From NCBI GenBank assembly GCA_005281725.1, contig SSBO01000001.1, positions 11,947,475 to 12,011,474 on the forward strand: 64,000 bases of DNA. The letters are read 5' to 3'. How positions within the stretch are numbered: the stretch's first letter is position 1; every line of letters starts with the position of its first letter. Source of the stretch: Wuchereria bancrofti. Lineage: Eukaryota; Nematoda; Chromadorea; Rhabditida; Onchocercidae. Below the pieces are notes generated by a model, which did no database searches, was not told the origin of the DNA, and saw only the letters and a list, made by a program, of their open reading frames with translations. Of this stretch, positions 37,961 to 50,567 are shown piece after piece. Both the position numbers and the translations under genes were made by a program.

Positions 37961-40723
37961 GGTATAATAGGTTGAAAAAGTCTTCTATGACTGTTCAGCT
38001 TAAATTAGCTTTCATTTATTTTACATTCAGGTTGGATATACATATTTGCATTAAGCTATTTAATATTATTCAAAATATATTTAGATGTCTGTAATGTAAA
38101 TTTTGTTTCAAAAAGAAAAAAAATAGATGCCATTCAAAATTTCAAGTTCATTCATATTTCATTTTTCAACAAAAAGCGAGAAAAATTATCAATGATAAAT
38201 TGTGGATGTTTATGTTTTCGCAGCAATGACTTATTTTGTTTTATTCTAATTTTACTATTTGAACGAATATTGTTTCTTAGATTAAAAAAGTAAAAAAAAA
38301 ATGAACATTAAAATTTGCCACATTATATTATTATGATTACTGTGAAATATATAAAATTAAAAATTCCAATCTTTTGATATTTTCTTGTATCATTCTCCTT
38401 TTTATCACTTCAATATTAATATTAATCAATCTTAATTTTAACAAATTTCTTTGCTTGAACATGTTTCCTCTTTTCCTCTTTCTATTTCCCTCCCTCTCCC
38501 TTCCCTTTTTCTTTTAGATAAAAAATGATCAATTATTTTGCCACCTTTAAATATCTATTTTTCTTTATTCTTTGACATTGACTAATGTATACATTTTTCA
38601 CATATTTTATTTACAACTAGATATCTCTTTCTGCTACTTTTCTTCGGTAGTAGAGTAAAACTGGCTTATCCGGAATTAAAATTTCCGGTCTTTTTAAAAT
38701 TAAACTGCTCATTGCTTATTTCAAGGTATGTCTGCAATTCCATTCCAGTCATTGATACAAAAATTATTCTGCTGGTAATCATATTATTAGTAACAATATC
38801 GTTAGAGACATTCTGGTCATTATCTTTAGATACTTTTGGGAAATTTACCATTCCAGTTTTTAAATTTAACTTAGACTTTACTTTACACCGATACTATATG
38901 ATACTATTGATATTTTATCCTTATCATAACTATGATAATCATTCCTACTTCATATATTGGTAATAATAATTTTGTTTAAATTAAGTTTCAGTAACAAAAT
39001 ATAGTTTAAATTACATTGACTTTATGATATTTAAGATTATTTAAAGATAATTATTTCTTCCAAATATTCCACTAATCAAATTACTTTTAAACTTTTTGAA
39101 AAAATGGAAAACTGCTTTAATTTCATAAGAAAATATTTGTAAGATAGTTGAACTTTGAATAGAACTATATTATTTTTTCTTCCTTATCACCTTTTCATTG
39201 ATTTCAATTGTCATTTCAAAATTTTAATCAGCGTATATGCCTCTACTTTTTTTAGTCATCACCCAGTAGATTTTTTTTGTATTCTTATTTACTTCTCTAA
39301 TATCGTTGGCAAAGCTCTGCTCAAATTTTGATATTTAGCATTTGAAAATGATAGCTGATTAAAAAAAGAATTTTTGTTTCAAAAAAATGTATAATTCTTT
39401 TTGGCAATATTTTAGGCGATAAAATTAATGATGATAAAATTCTTTGACAAAGCAATTTATTTAAAAAATCCAAATGATTTGTCATTATAAGAAGCTGTTT
39501 GAAACTTTGAAATGCCTTTCTGACCATTTAATCACTACATAGACTTTTCCCAATGATTAAAATCATCTCTTTCTAATTTCTTCAAAAAAATTAGAAGTAA
39601 AATAGTTTTGAAATCATTTATTTAAACTATTATTAAGAAGGCATGCGTAAATCCTAAATTAAATTCTAGCATAAAAATTTTGATAATTGCTTAATGGACT
39701 ATGTTTCCTTATCATCATACATCTTTCATTATCACTTAACACTAAAATATTTCATTTCTTGATTTGAGGAAAATTAACATTTAAAATTCAAAATTTAAAG
39801 AACAAAAAATATTATCTGTTGGTGATGATATTAATATCATTGGTACAACACTGCTACCAAGCTATAGCAAAAATTTTAATTGTCTGAGCAAATTTTCTAT
39901 AAACATTAACAACGCTAACACTTTTTAAGCAATTATTTAAAAAAAAAAAACCTAAGAAAAATTAGTTGAATTTTATTGTATATTCTCTAATGTGCAATGT
40001 CATATAATCAGTTAACAAATGAAGAAAAATATTTTTTTTTTTACCTAAATTACATAAAAAGTGGAAAAAATAAAATTGACTTAGTGATGAATGAGAAAGG
40101 AAAAAAGACGAAGACGAAGACGAAGTTTCAAGTGCTAAGAGAAATGAGAAGCGAAACCATAATTTAATTTAAACATTCCTACAGCAACAACAGCAAAAAG
40201 AAAACCATTTTTAACAGCTGTTTGTATCCGCTTTTCCTCTAATCTTATTTCCTCTAATCTTATCTAAGTTAAAATAAAAAATTTTTCTCTTTTCTCTTTC
40301 TTATCATCATTCTTTTTTCATTCTCTCTTTCTTCATCCATTAATCATTAATTTTATCATCATCGTTCTTTTCATTTATCAATCTCTGAAATATAAGTTCA
40401 AATATTATGACTAATGGTAGCTAATTATATAATTTTTTTCTGCTTTAAAAATGAACAAGAAAATGAATAAAAATGAACGAAATGGTTGAAAGGCAAAAAA
40501 AAAAAGAATACAAAAAGCGAAAGCAATTTAAAGTAGCAAAAATTGCAAAAGGAAACAATTTGTGGAAATAGAAGAAAAAAAAAACTTTTTTGAATAAGTT
40601 ATAATATGTTCAGTGAAATAAATAATCAAATTTATTAAATCAATTTCTCTACACTTTGATTAGTACCGATAATATTAAGATTGGACCAATTTATTAGTAT
40701 CATCAATTTACATCTAATTTCAG

Positions 40724-40871
40724 CAAAACGACAGAAAAAATTTCTCTGTGCAATTTGGCATTTGCTATACTTTGATCTTTTCGATTGTATTGTGGCTACT
40801 AAATTTATATTTGGTGGAAAAATGTTATGGTAACAAAGCAGAAATTCGATACAATTGTAGAGAAAGGAATG
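40724..40871 (+). other. Splice-bounded 148-nt candidate coding exon with a hydrophobic segment
   Basis: The stretch is bounded by a good acceptor (CATCTAATTTCAG) and a consensus donor (AATG|GTGAGT). Only one frame is open throughout: 49 residues entering in phase 0 and leaving in phase 1. It begins QNDRKNFSVQ, continues with a hydrophobic run (FGICYTLIFSIVLWLLNLYL) and ends with a Cys- and Arg-containing part (VEKCYGNKAEIRYNCRERN). The hydrophobic run could be a signal anchor or transmembrane helix. It has no internal Met, so an upstream exon would be needed. Phase 1 does not fit the first pdfr-1 exon directly. Unassigned. Confidence 0.35.
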
Positions 40872-41145
40872 GTGAGTATATGGTAGCGATGGTAGATCAT
40901 TAGGTACCAAATGAAACCATACCCAAATATGTGAAGGATATTTTGTTGAGTTGAAATTACCAAAGTATTTTTAATAATATTGTATGAAAAAATCCGATCG
41001 CAATTTATCCCGGGCTATCTCTCCTTTACAGTCATATCCCAAGCATGTTAAAATATTTTACTAAATTGAAATTTTCAAATTATTCCCTATTATCCAATCA
41101 ACAATTTCAAACATCAAAATTTTCTTTTAAATTCACATATATTAC

Positions 41146-41206
41146 TGTACATGCATTACTGTAGAAGCATTACAGTAGAAGCATTACTGTAGCAACAATA
41201 GTTCAA
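41146..41206. repeat. Short tandem repeat, GCATTACTGTAGAA units
   Basis: Three to four copies of GCATTACTGTAGAA or variants, with a period of about 14 bp. Confidence 0.8.
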
Positions 41207-41803
41207 TCTAATTTTACCTAACTTGAAGTATAAGTTGCATTACTTACTTCAAAGTGAAATATTTGTAAGGTAGAATTTTGCTTAAATATTGCCAATTAAA
41301 ATTTCGTTTCATCCTTAAAATGATAAATAAATTGGCTTTTGCAGCAAAATTTTGTTTGTTCTTACAAGTACAAATATCAAGCATTTCAAAATGTAATAGT
41401 ATAAAATCGACTGATTTATTTATTGTTAATAATAAATGCGCTTTTGACTTAAATATTACGCTATATCACTTCATGCGAAAAAGTGCAACTGTTAAACACT
41501 TTTGAATTCACTTTTAATTTTACATAAAATAATAAGCAAACTGAACATAGCTTAAAGTTGTATGCAAGAGATTGTTCAAAGTTATCCTTTTTTTTTTTCA
41601 ATACCTCAATTTTACAATTTTTCTTTTTTGCTGAAAATTGATTTCAATAAATTTTTTCATATTTGAAATAATTTCCCAAAGAATTTTTCTAAAAGAATTA
41701 TTATAGTTTTTTTCTGCTTTTTGCCTCATTTTCTCCTCACTTTTTTGCAAAGAAAAATATAAATTATAAAATCATATTATTTTTAAGCTAGGCTATCATG
41801 TAT

Positions 41804-41812
41804 NNNNNNNNN
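41804..41812. other. Assembly gap (9 N) flanked by a 15-bp direct repeat
   Basis: TAGGCTATCATGTAT ends immediately left of the Ns (41789-41803) and recurs at 41913-41927 on the right. A gap with the same sequence on both sides is what an unmerged contig overlap or a collapsed repeat leaves behind. Confidence 0.9.
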
Positions 41813-44800
41813 TGTTGTAACTAATATCGTTAAAAAATGTTTAAAAAATATAAAAAATCATTTTACAATTTTTTAACATTTTTTAAATTAAATTTTTCTT
41901 AAGTTTGAATGTTAGGCTATCATGTATGAGAAATTTAATTTGCGTATTGCACTATTTAATGCAAATAAAATAGTAAAGTTCAGGAATGTTGAAATTACTT
42001 CAGTTTATTTCAAAATTTAGTAGTTTTAAAACTTAAAAGTAATTTGTAAAGTGCTTCCATCTAAAGTGCCTCCATCTAATGGCACATGACAATGTCGCAT
42101 TACTTTTTTTGTCGCGTAGTTTTTATTAAAATGTTTTTTCACAATAACTTTTTAAAATTTCTATCGCTGATGCTATCATAATGTTTTATCAGTTTATTTC
42201 CGCTTCTTTTCTCTTGGCATATTACTTAGAAAAATAAAATTTCAGTCTACGATATAATGTTCTTATAACCTTAAGTTTGCTTAAAACTAACTTTCATTTT
42301 GGTAATTGTTTTTTGTAATTTGCAAACTTTGCTGTAATGTGGCAGTAACTCGTAATGATAGCTAAATTAGAAATTTTTTATTCATAATATTTTATATAAA
42401 ATTAAATTTCATTAAGATTGAATAATGCTGTGAAAGATTGTTGAATAAATCAAAACTTTGTTTGGTATGAAAATATGTTTGATTTTGGAACTAAAGATTT
42501 TCAAATTAGTTAAAAATTTTTGATTAAAATAGATTTGAAAACTTTGAAATAGATTTTGAAAAGTAGAATTATAATTAATAAGCTTTAAGTATCAGTGAAA
42601 TTTATGAAGATTAATTAAAGCAGATCTTATCATTTAGTTTAATTTTTCTCTTCCTTCACATTGAGTAATTCTTACGATGTTATTATCATTTGGAATCATA
42701 GAACTGTAACAGAAATGAGCACAAAATTTTTTTACTCTCTATGAAATGAAACGGCAAAATTGTATAGTTTAATAGAATATTCATTTCTGAATGCAAATAT
42801 TAAACATTAGCAAGATTTTATCACTATAAATTGATTTTATCATTTTGTCCACTTCATTTCTTTGAAAATAAATTTTCGTAGGTAAAGGAACAAAAAAAAA
42901 AAAAAAAATAAGATTGAAATTAGTCCCAATTTGTGATTTATCCAATAAATAAAATGATAATGCTTGTAAGATGTATCAAATATGAATTCATATTCATCGA
43001 CAATAGCGCTAGGCTTTGAAAGCCTGAATTGTTAAGCATAATTTAGAGAAATAGTTCTTCCTCTCTTTTCTCCTAAACTAAAGCTTTTATCTTGCCAAAA
43101 CGAGGAAAACACATTAATGGAAGATTCTTAATGATAGACTAAAAGCTTCATTTTTTAAAGTAAAAGTATGAAAGCTTCATAACTATCTGATTGTTAGACT
43201 GCTCAATTCTTTTTTTTTTATTACAGATTATTGAATTTATTTTATACATTTTTCTAAAATCTCACTAACAAATGAATATTTCATAGCGTTCATATTATTT
43301 ATTCTTTTAAAATTTCATTTATAATTTGAAAAATTTTAAAATTGTTGTCCATAATGTTTCGATTTAAATTTATAGTTTGTTTGCATATGCTTATGTATGT
43401 ATATCTCTTATTCTCTGCAATTTAGATTCTATTGTGAATGTAGGATGGCTTCAATTCGTAGTGAAATTGGCAGATTCATAAGCGCTTAATGTCGGATGCT
43501 AAGCTCCTTTGTCAATTTATCACTGGGGAATTTCCATCGAAATTTTTCTAACTTTAAAATCTGGCACCTTTCCAATTAATAAACACAAATTTGTTGCAAT
43601 TTTTTTATGCTAGAAAAAATACCTATCAAAAAAAAAAATTCTAAATTTGAATTTCTCATAAAAGCAGTAACATTATTTTTTTTTTTGAAAAAGAATAGCC
43701 TATTTACAACTATTTTCAAACTTTATAATTATGAACAAATTTCGGATTATTTGACTAACTAAGCAAATTTTTGAATTTTTTTATTTGATTATATTATATA
43801 TATATCTTTTATCCGTCCATCATTGAAAAGTGTTGTTAAATATTAAATTAAATTAATTCAAGCAAATAACGATTATAACTCTAATTGATATTTATTTTAC
43901 CAAAAGTTTCCATAGCCATTCTATATTTCATATTTTACAAATTATTTTTCATATTAATCTTATCATTTCTCTCACTTGAAATAAATAAAAAATATTGTGT
44001 GCATATTTATACAAAACTTAGTAAACTAAATCAGTAAATAGCTATATAATTTTGATTGTAATAACATTTTTTTTTAATTGTGACAAATGTGTGGTACTTT
44101 TCTAATATGAGTTATCGTTTTGTGAGACGAAGAAAAATTATGTCGCCAAATTTTTATAGATATAATCTTTAGGTTAAAAATTATTGTTAAAATTGTTATG
44201 TGAATTATGCTATTATTTGAATATATTGAAATTTATATAATTCATAAAATGTCTCATTTCAGAGTAGTGATAAATAATAAATAAACTTCTGTCCATTCTT
44301 ATAATCCATTACTTTTTGTAAATAAAATTAGTTCCAGTGTCAAAGTAATAAATCGTAAATTTTTGTGGAGAATGATTTTTGTAAGGAAAAAAGACATAAG
44401 ATGAAAAAAAAGTATCCTTTAAAATTTAATGTTCAATTAAACCTTACCGTTTTTGAGGTACGAATTGATTGATTAAAAACAAAAAAGTGGAATTATTTTG
44501 AAATTTATCTATTTGCTATTAAAAATTACTTTCTCATTTTGTTACTTAGTATTTAAAGAAATCCTTAATGCAATTATTTAATTATGTTATTTAAATTTTA
44601 TAAGCTTTCAACATTTTATCCATTTCTCAAGTTTTCGTGAAATATTTCTCGTACTAAAACCACTTTTGAAACCAATAATGAATTATTAATTATTGTCTGC
44701 TAATGATTTTATCTTTATAGCAATAATAAAATGTTACTTACTATTCTCTGTGCAAAAAGTGAAGTAAGAAAATTTTGGGCTAAATTTGGAAATTTTGAAA

Positions 44801-47800
44801 CTTGTCATTTTTTTCTTTTAATAATTCGCTCATCATTTTTTAATAATTGTCATTTCTTTTAATGACTAAATAAAAAAATTGAAGCTAATGACATAAATTT
44901 TTGATGCATAACTTTTCTATTTTTCAATTCATTCAACTCCTTAATTATTTTTTTTATAATGAAACTGCAATTAGATTTATTTTTCGAAAACTTTAAAATT
45001 TTAATTTTTATTCTTTTTTGATAGTTCATCTAAACTATTTACTCATTTTTTTTTTTTACAATAGCAGTAGTGCTTTTTTCTTCTTTAAAAAAATTTGGAT
45101 TACAATACAATTAGATTTATTTCTTGAAAATTTCAAAATTTTTAATATCAATTTTATTTGTCTTTTTTTTTGCTTATTTTATTGCAAAAAAAGAGAAAAA
45201 GGTAATAAAGTTTTAAAAGAAAAGAAAGAAGCGCTATCTTAAATTTATTGGAAAATTGATGTCTTAGCATTTTGCAGAAAGCTTTTCTTTTAGCAGCTGC
45301 TCATTCGCATTGCATATTTTCTCATGAATTTCTCTGATTAAACAACATGACAAGAACTATTAAAGAATATTTAAAAAAAAAAAAAAAAGAAAAAAGAAAT
45401 ATTTTTGAATTAATTATTATTTCTAAAAAGTACAAACTGAAATTATTTTTTTTTTCTTCTATTCATTTTGTAAGTCGTTAAAAATCGCTTTTAAAATGAT
45501 AATTTCTTTGCGCAATTCATTTGAATTTTTACAGAGATTGTATGATTAGTCATTATTAAATGATAAATGATGTTATGTTTATTGTAAATTCTCATTTCAA
45601 ATGCATTTAAAAAAAAAACTTTGTATAATATTAGTAAAAAGAAGAAAAAAAAGTATTTTAAAATCTTCCTTTATAATATTATTTGTAAATTTTTAAATAG
45701 AACAAATATTGTCTTCAATTAGTTTTTGAAATTTATTATTTACCACTGCAAATTGCAAACATGATAATAAATTTTAATTTTAATTAATTTTTAGTTTTTC
45801 CTTCTTTTTTTTTGTTTAAATTATTATCATGTAATTACTTAAAAATAATATGTCAATAGTTTTAAATATAATAAGGTAAACCTGGTTTTATTTTATTGTT
45901 GAATGATCATAATTTAAAAATTATTTATAAATGAAAATAAAATATAATATGTCAGTCATTTTTATTTGTAAAATAAGTTAATAAACTATTCAATTAGTTG
46001 TTTACACTACAAATTGATTATGATTTTAGATAAAAGATTAACAAATCTATTAATACATCTATAATTTAAGCGTTATCAAATGCTGTATTAAAGTGTTATC
46101 AAATGCTGTACGATGTTAAAGCGTCAGTTGTTGTAAAAATTATCAATAAATAACTTCAAAGATTTTAATCTCTTTCACTTTGAACATCTCCAACTGTTTG
46201 TGTAATTTAAGACGTATGTATATAAGTACTATTATCTAACTTTGTTTTTTTTTTTTTTTTCCTTTCCTTTAGTTTACATTCTATTAACCTTGAATATTCT
46301 TACATACAGATATTTTTAAGTATTATATAAATTTGATCATAAATTTTTTTATTAAATTAAATATATTATTTCATTTTTTAAAGAAAATTTTTGAAAGTAT
46401 ATGTACGTGTTTTTTTTTTCTTTAACATCGATTTATTTTAACCCATTTATTTGCATGCTAATAATATAATTGTTTTGTTTTTTGTTTTTGGATTCTAACA
46501 AATAATATTGAATAGTTAGTTCATATTTTTAATAAAAATGATAAGCCAAGAATTAAATTTCAAAATAAAAAGGAATATATGAAACATAAATATACATAAA
46601 TGTATATTGTATTTTGATATTTTACATGTTACTATTAAAATTTTAAATCACAATTCTTGAAAATGCGGATTGCTAGGTGAACTTTTGCATCTGTTTTTTA
46701 GCAAGAATTTAACGAAGAAGTCATGCATTAGCAATCATTTTCGAATAGATGCTACTGAATTTTTTTAAAAACAAAGCTTAACTTAGGTATTACTTTATCA
46801 TAATTCTATCAACTGCTCGCGCATACCTGAGAAATTTTAAATTCAAATAAATTTATTTATGTATAACTTAATAAACTTAGCAATAGATAAAATAAATGGT
46901 GAAATTTATTTATCGCTTTTTTCTTTTATGTTTATTTTGTTAATTATGTTTATTTTTTAGATTGAAATAAAATAATGCCATATTGAATTTTGTATGTTTA
47001 TATAATTTGAAATTATTTAATACAAATAATAAAAATAAAAGAAATGACGAACCTTGATGAAAGCGAAAAGCCAATCAATTGAGCCCATTTTAAAATACTC
47101 CCATTTTTAAAGTTTTTTTTTTTTTAGTGTCACTGATTAATGGCCTTTTTCCATCGTTTTTTGAAATTAAAGTTTTTCTTTAATATTTTTATCAAATTGC
47201 TTGAATTTCTTCGCTTTCTTCATTCATATTTTTCACTCAATAACAAATCCTTCTCACTTCTTTTCCTTCTTTTTCTTTTTTTAAAAAAATTTTAAAGATA
47301 ACGATTAAAAAAAAAACCTTGAAGTTTGTTTTCTAGAAAAATAAAGGTTGTTTCAAATTTCAGTAATATTTAATAACGACTAAAATAAAATTCTCTAAAG
47401 TATTTTTTAGCTGTATTTTATTCCATTCGACACGATAAAAAGATATTTGATATTTTGAAATTTAATAATATTCATTTGGTTATTTGTTTTAAATTATTAA
47501 TTTGAAAATAACGCATAAATTTTAGTTATTATTTAATCATAATTTCATTCAAAAAACCATTATTTATCTATTCTCATTTTTATTTATCATTTACATTAGA
47601 AAATGTATGATTTACTTATCGAAAAAAAAAAAATATATAAATAGCTTAGAACAAAGTGATCGAAAAGAAAATAACTGCTATAATATTTCCTATAATTATC
47701 GATAAAGCGGAAATATAGCTCGTTGAAAATGAATAAAAATAGAAATGGAATTGATGATGATGATGATAATGATGATGATGATTTAGTGACGATAAATATT

Positions 47801-50160
47801 GATATTAGGAATATTGATAATAAATATATTCTTGAATAATTTCTTTTGATTTGCATAGTAGCATAAAAGCAATATTTGATAAATAAATGGAAGGAAAAGG
47901 AATAATAACCGGACGATTGCTAAAATAGCTTCGTCTTCATTCTTCTTCCTATTCCTATCTTAACATTCATTAATTGAATATTTCATCTCAAATTCGATTA
48001 TCAAAAAAAAAAAAAGAAAGAATGGAAAATTCTTCTTCTTTAAGGTATAATTCATTCTATCAATCTCTCTCTCTCTCTTGTTTTCCTTTTTTCCCCTCTC
48101 TCTCCATCTTTCCCTTTCTTTTCTTTCAATTTATTGCTGTAAAAAATCATCTGATTAAGAAATTATTAAAAATTTTTAGTTAATTTAAATTACATTTAAA
48201 TTTTTTAAAAGAAATATACATTTAAAAGAAATATTAATGATTTAATTCGGAACAAATCTAAACGATAAATTTCATTTTAATATTATTTCATCTCAAAATT
48301 CTTTAACCATCACTACCACCAGTATTTTGCTATTTTTGTTGAAAAAACGCTCGAGAAATTTTTTTTTTTGTAATTTTATTCAATAAATTTTATACAAAAT
48401 GTAAGCATATCAACTTTTTGAAAAATTACCTCAAATTTTTCCAATAAAATATTTCCATTGTGCTGTAATTCAACATTGAAGCCTAAATATAATCCAAATA
48501 GTCTAATATTGACAAATTGAAATAAAAATTTTTTCAAATAAAAAAAAAAAAACAAAGTTTAGTAAGAAAAGATCCATTTTATAAAATAGTAGGATGCAAA
48601 TTTTAACAGATTTTTTTTTCTATTTTTCTAAATTTTTCAAAACAAGAAGCTTATTTGTGTGAAATTGTATGATCCTCATTTCTCAATTTTACTTGGCTAA
48701 AAACACATCAATGATTTCGTACTAAGCTCAGAAATTTTCCATTGCTCAAAATTTTTAGTGTCTTTTGAAATGAGCTTTATCTCAATAGCTTCATTTTTAC
48801 TTGAAAGCTTATTTTCATGCCAAAAAAGAACCAAAAAAATAAAAATAAAAATAAAAATGAAAAAAGAGAGAAAATTTCCAATAATATCTCTGGCTCTTGG
48901 CTAGTTTATTCGTATTCAATATGATAAAATTAGTGACGTAACTAAATTAACACTGACTTAAATTACTTGCATAGATTTCACTTAATAACATTTCCACTTA
49001 ATTACTTAATGTTTACTTCAAATAAAAAGAAAACAACAACTTATTTGAACTTATTTGAAGTTAAAATTAAGCAAAAAAAAATGACGCTTTTTACATCAAA
49101 TTTATTTAAATTTTTCACTTTTTTTGTCTTTTAAACATATAAAATTTTGATAGATCAAATTAATATAGTGAAATTGCACAAAATTCATGCGCTATTCACG
49201 TCATTTGCGCAATATTTGAACAATAAGGCATAGTTTGAAGCAATCGACAAATCGATTAGTTTAATATTGTTTATTGTTAAGAATAATAACAAATGTGACA
49301 TTTTAATGCATAATTAATAACACAATCAATAATAAAAGAAAAGAAAAAAAAATTTGAAAAAAGCATTCAAATTTTATTCGTTCAATTTTGAAAAAATATC
49401 TTCTATGATAAATTTTTTTTTTCACCAAATGATTTGTTGACCAGATTACGCCACTTTTTCTCTTTTCTATTACTTAAAGATTAAAATATTCGAGTTAATT
49501 TGAATAATGGATGACGAAGTGTTCAAAAGATTTTTTTTTAAAAAATTTTCGCTTTTATTTTGCTAGATTGTTTTCGTTGGAATTTTTCGCCTATTATAAA
49601 TTTCTTATGCTGTTATTTGCTAGATATTTTGTTTATTTATTTGCTCGCTTGTTTGTTTGTTTATCAACAAGAATAGATTATATTCAAAAAAAATTTAACA
49701 AATTTCTTCAGTTGGTTAAAGTGAAAATATAAATGAAATAATCTAATAATGAACTGAAGAAACCAAACTGTAAAATGTTAGCAATCAATTAGCTCGATTA
49801 AAAGAACTCATTGAAAGGAAATAATGATTAAATAACTATTTAATTATTCATTATATTACCTTAAGATGATGATTAAATCATAAAGCAATTCATAAAGCTA
49901 AATTAGACAAGAATTCTTTGTAAGACTTTTGTAAAAATCAAGACAATACTTCAACAAAAATAATTTGAAATATTTAATTATCATTATTGAGAAAGGAGAA
50001 AAAAAAAAAAAAACTGATTAATGTTGGTTCCAGGTAAAGTACTTTGTAATTTGACAAAAAGTTTCTTATCACAACCAGCAGCATAATTGCATGCAATAGC
50101 AGCATGTTTAACACAATGTTTAATTAGTTAAATAATTAACTGGAAATGTTATAAATAACT
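41813..50160. other. AT-rich spacer without recognised genes
   Basis: Long A/T homopolymers and Phe/Ile/Lys-rich chance frames. A 22-bp two-copy repeat (GTTATCAAATGCTGTA) lies at about 46071-46112 and a GAT microsatellite at 47752-47782. No splice-bounded open frame of note was found. Confidence 0.5.
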
Positions 50161-50567
50161 TTTCTCAACTTCAAATGATGTCAGATTATAATTTCCCCGT
50201 TATAATTAAATGCCAGGATTTCTTGCATTTGCTATTTGAGGTCTTATCGCTACGGTTTGTTATTTGAAGGCTATTTATACATGACACTTTCTCTCATTTG
50301 CTCCGAAAAATAGCTCATTTCGCTCATTAACTTCTCTCAAATATTCATTATCTCTTTGCTGTAAATATTTAAATGACGAAAATGCATTATCATATATACT
50401 CAGCCTATCATAAGGCAAGAGGTGCTTGTTTACGAGAAAGGATACCTCCTCAACTTGATCATTTCCTTAATGCCTTATTAAGATTACTATGTAAATTTTT
50501 TTTTTCATTGATCTATCTCCTTTTTTTCTTTTTCTCTCTCTCTATCTCTCTCCGTAATTTCGAATAA
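50161..50567 (+). other. Mixed-composition island with an ATG-started frame, possible 5' exon
   Basis: From about 50200 to 50490 the sequence is less AT-biased. An ATG at 50373 opens a frame whose first 40 codons look protein-like (MTKMHYHIYSAYHKARG, then LRERIPPQLDHFLNALLRLL). Beyond these it runs into poly-T, and a donor T|GTAAAT occurs there. A TATA-like CTATTTATACATG lies about 100 bp upstream. It could be a promoter with a first exon; no family is recognised. Confidence 0.25.

Larger units (their letters stand above)
31012..41803. other. AT-rich region with scattered exon-like islands
   Basis: No recognisable gene family. It contains the inverted repeat at 32826, the CTCTACCGTAA minisatellite at 36340-36862 and a GACGAA triplication at about 40107-40125. 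Islands with protein-like open frames lie at 35093-35197, 37720-37960 and 40724-40871 and are listed separately. Because pdfr-1 lies downstream on the same strand, any of these could be remote 5' exons of it, but no link is shown. Confidence 0.45.
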
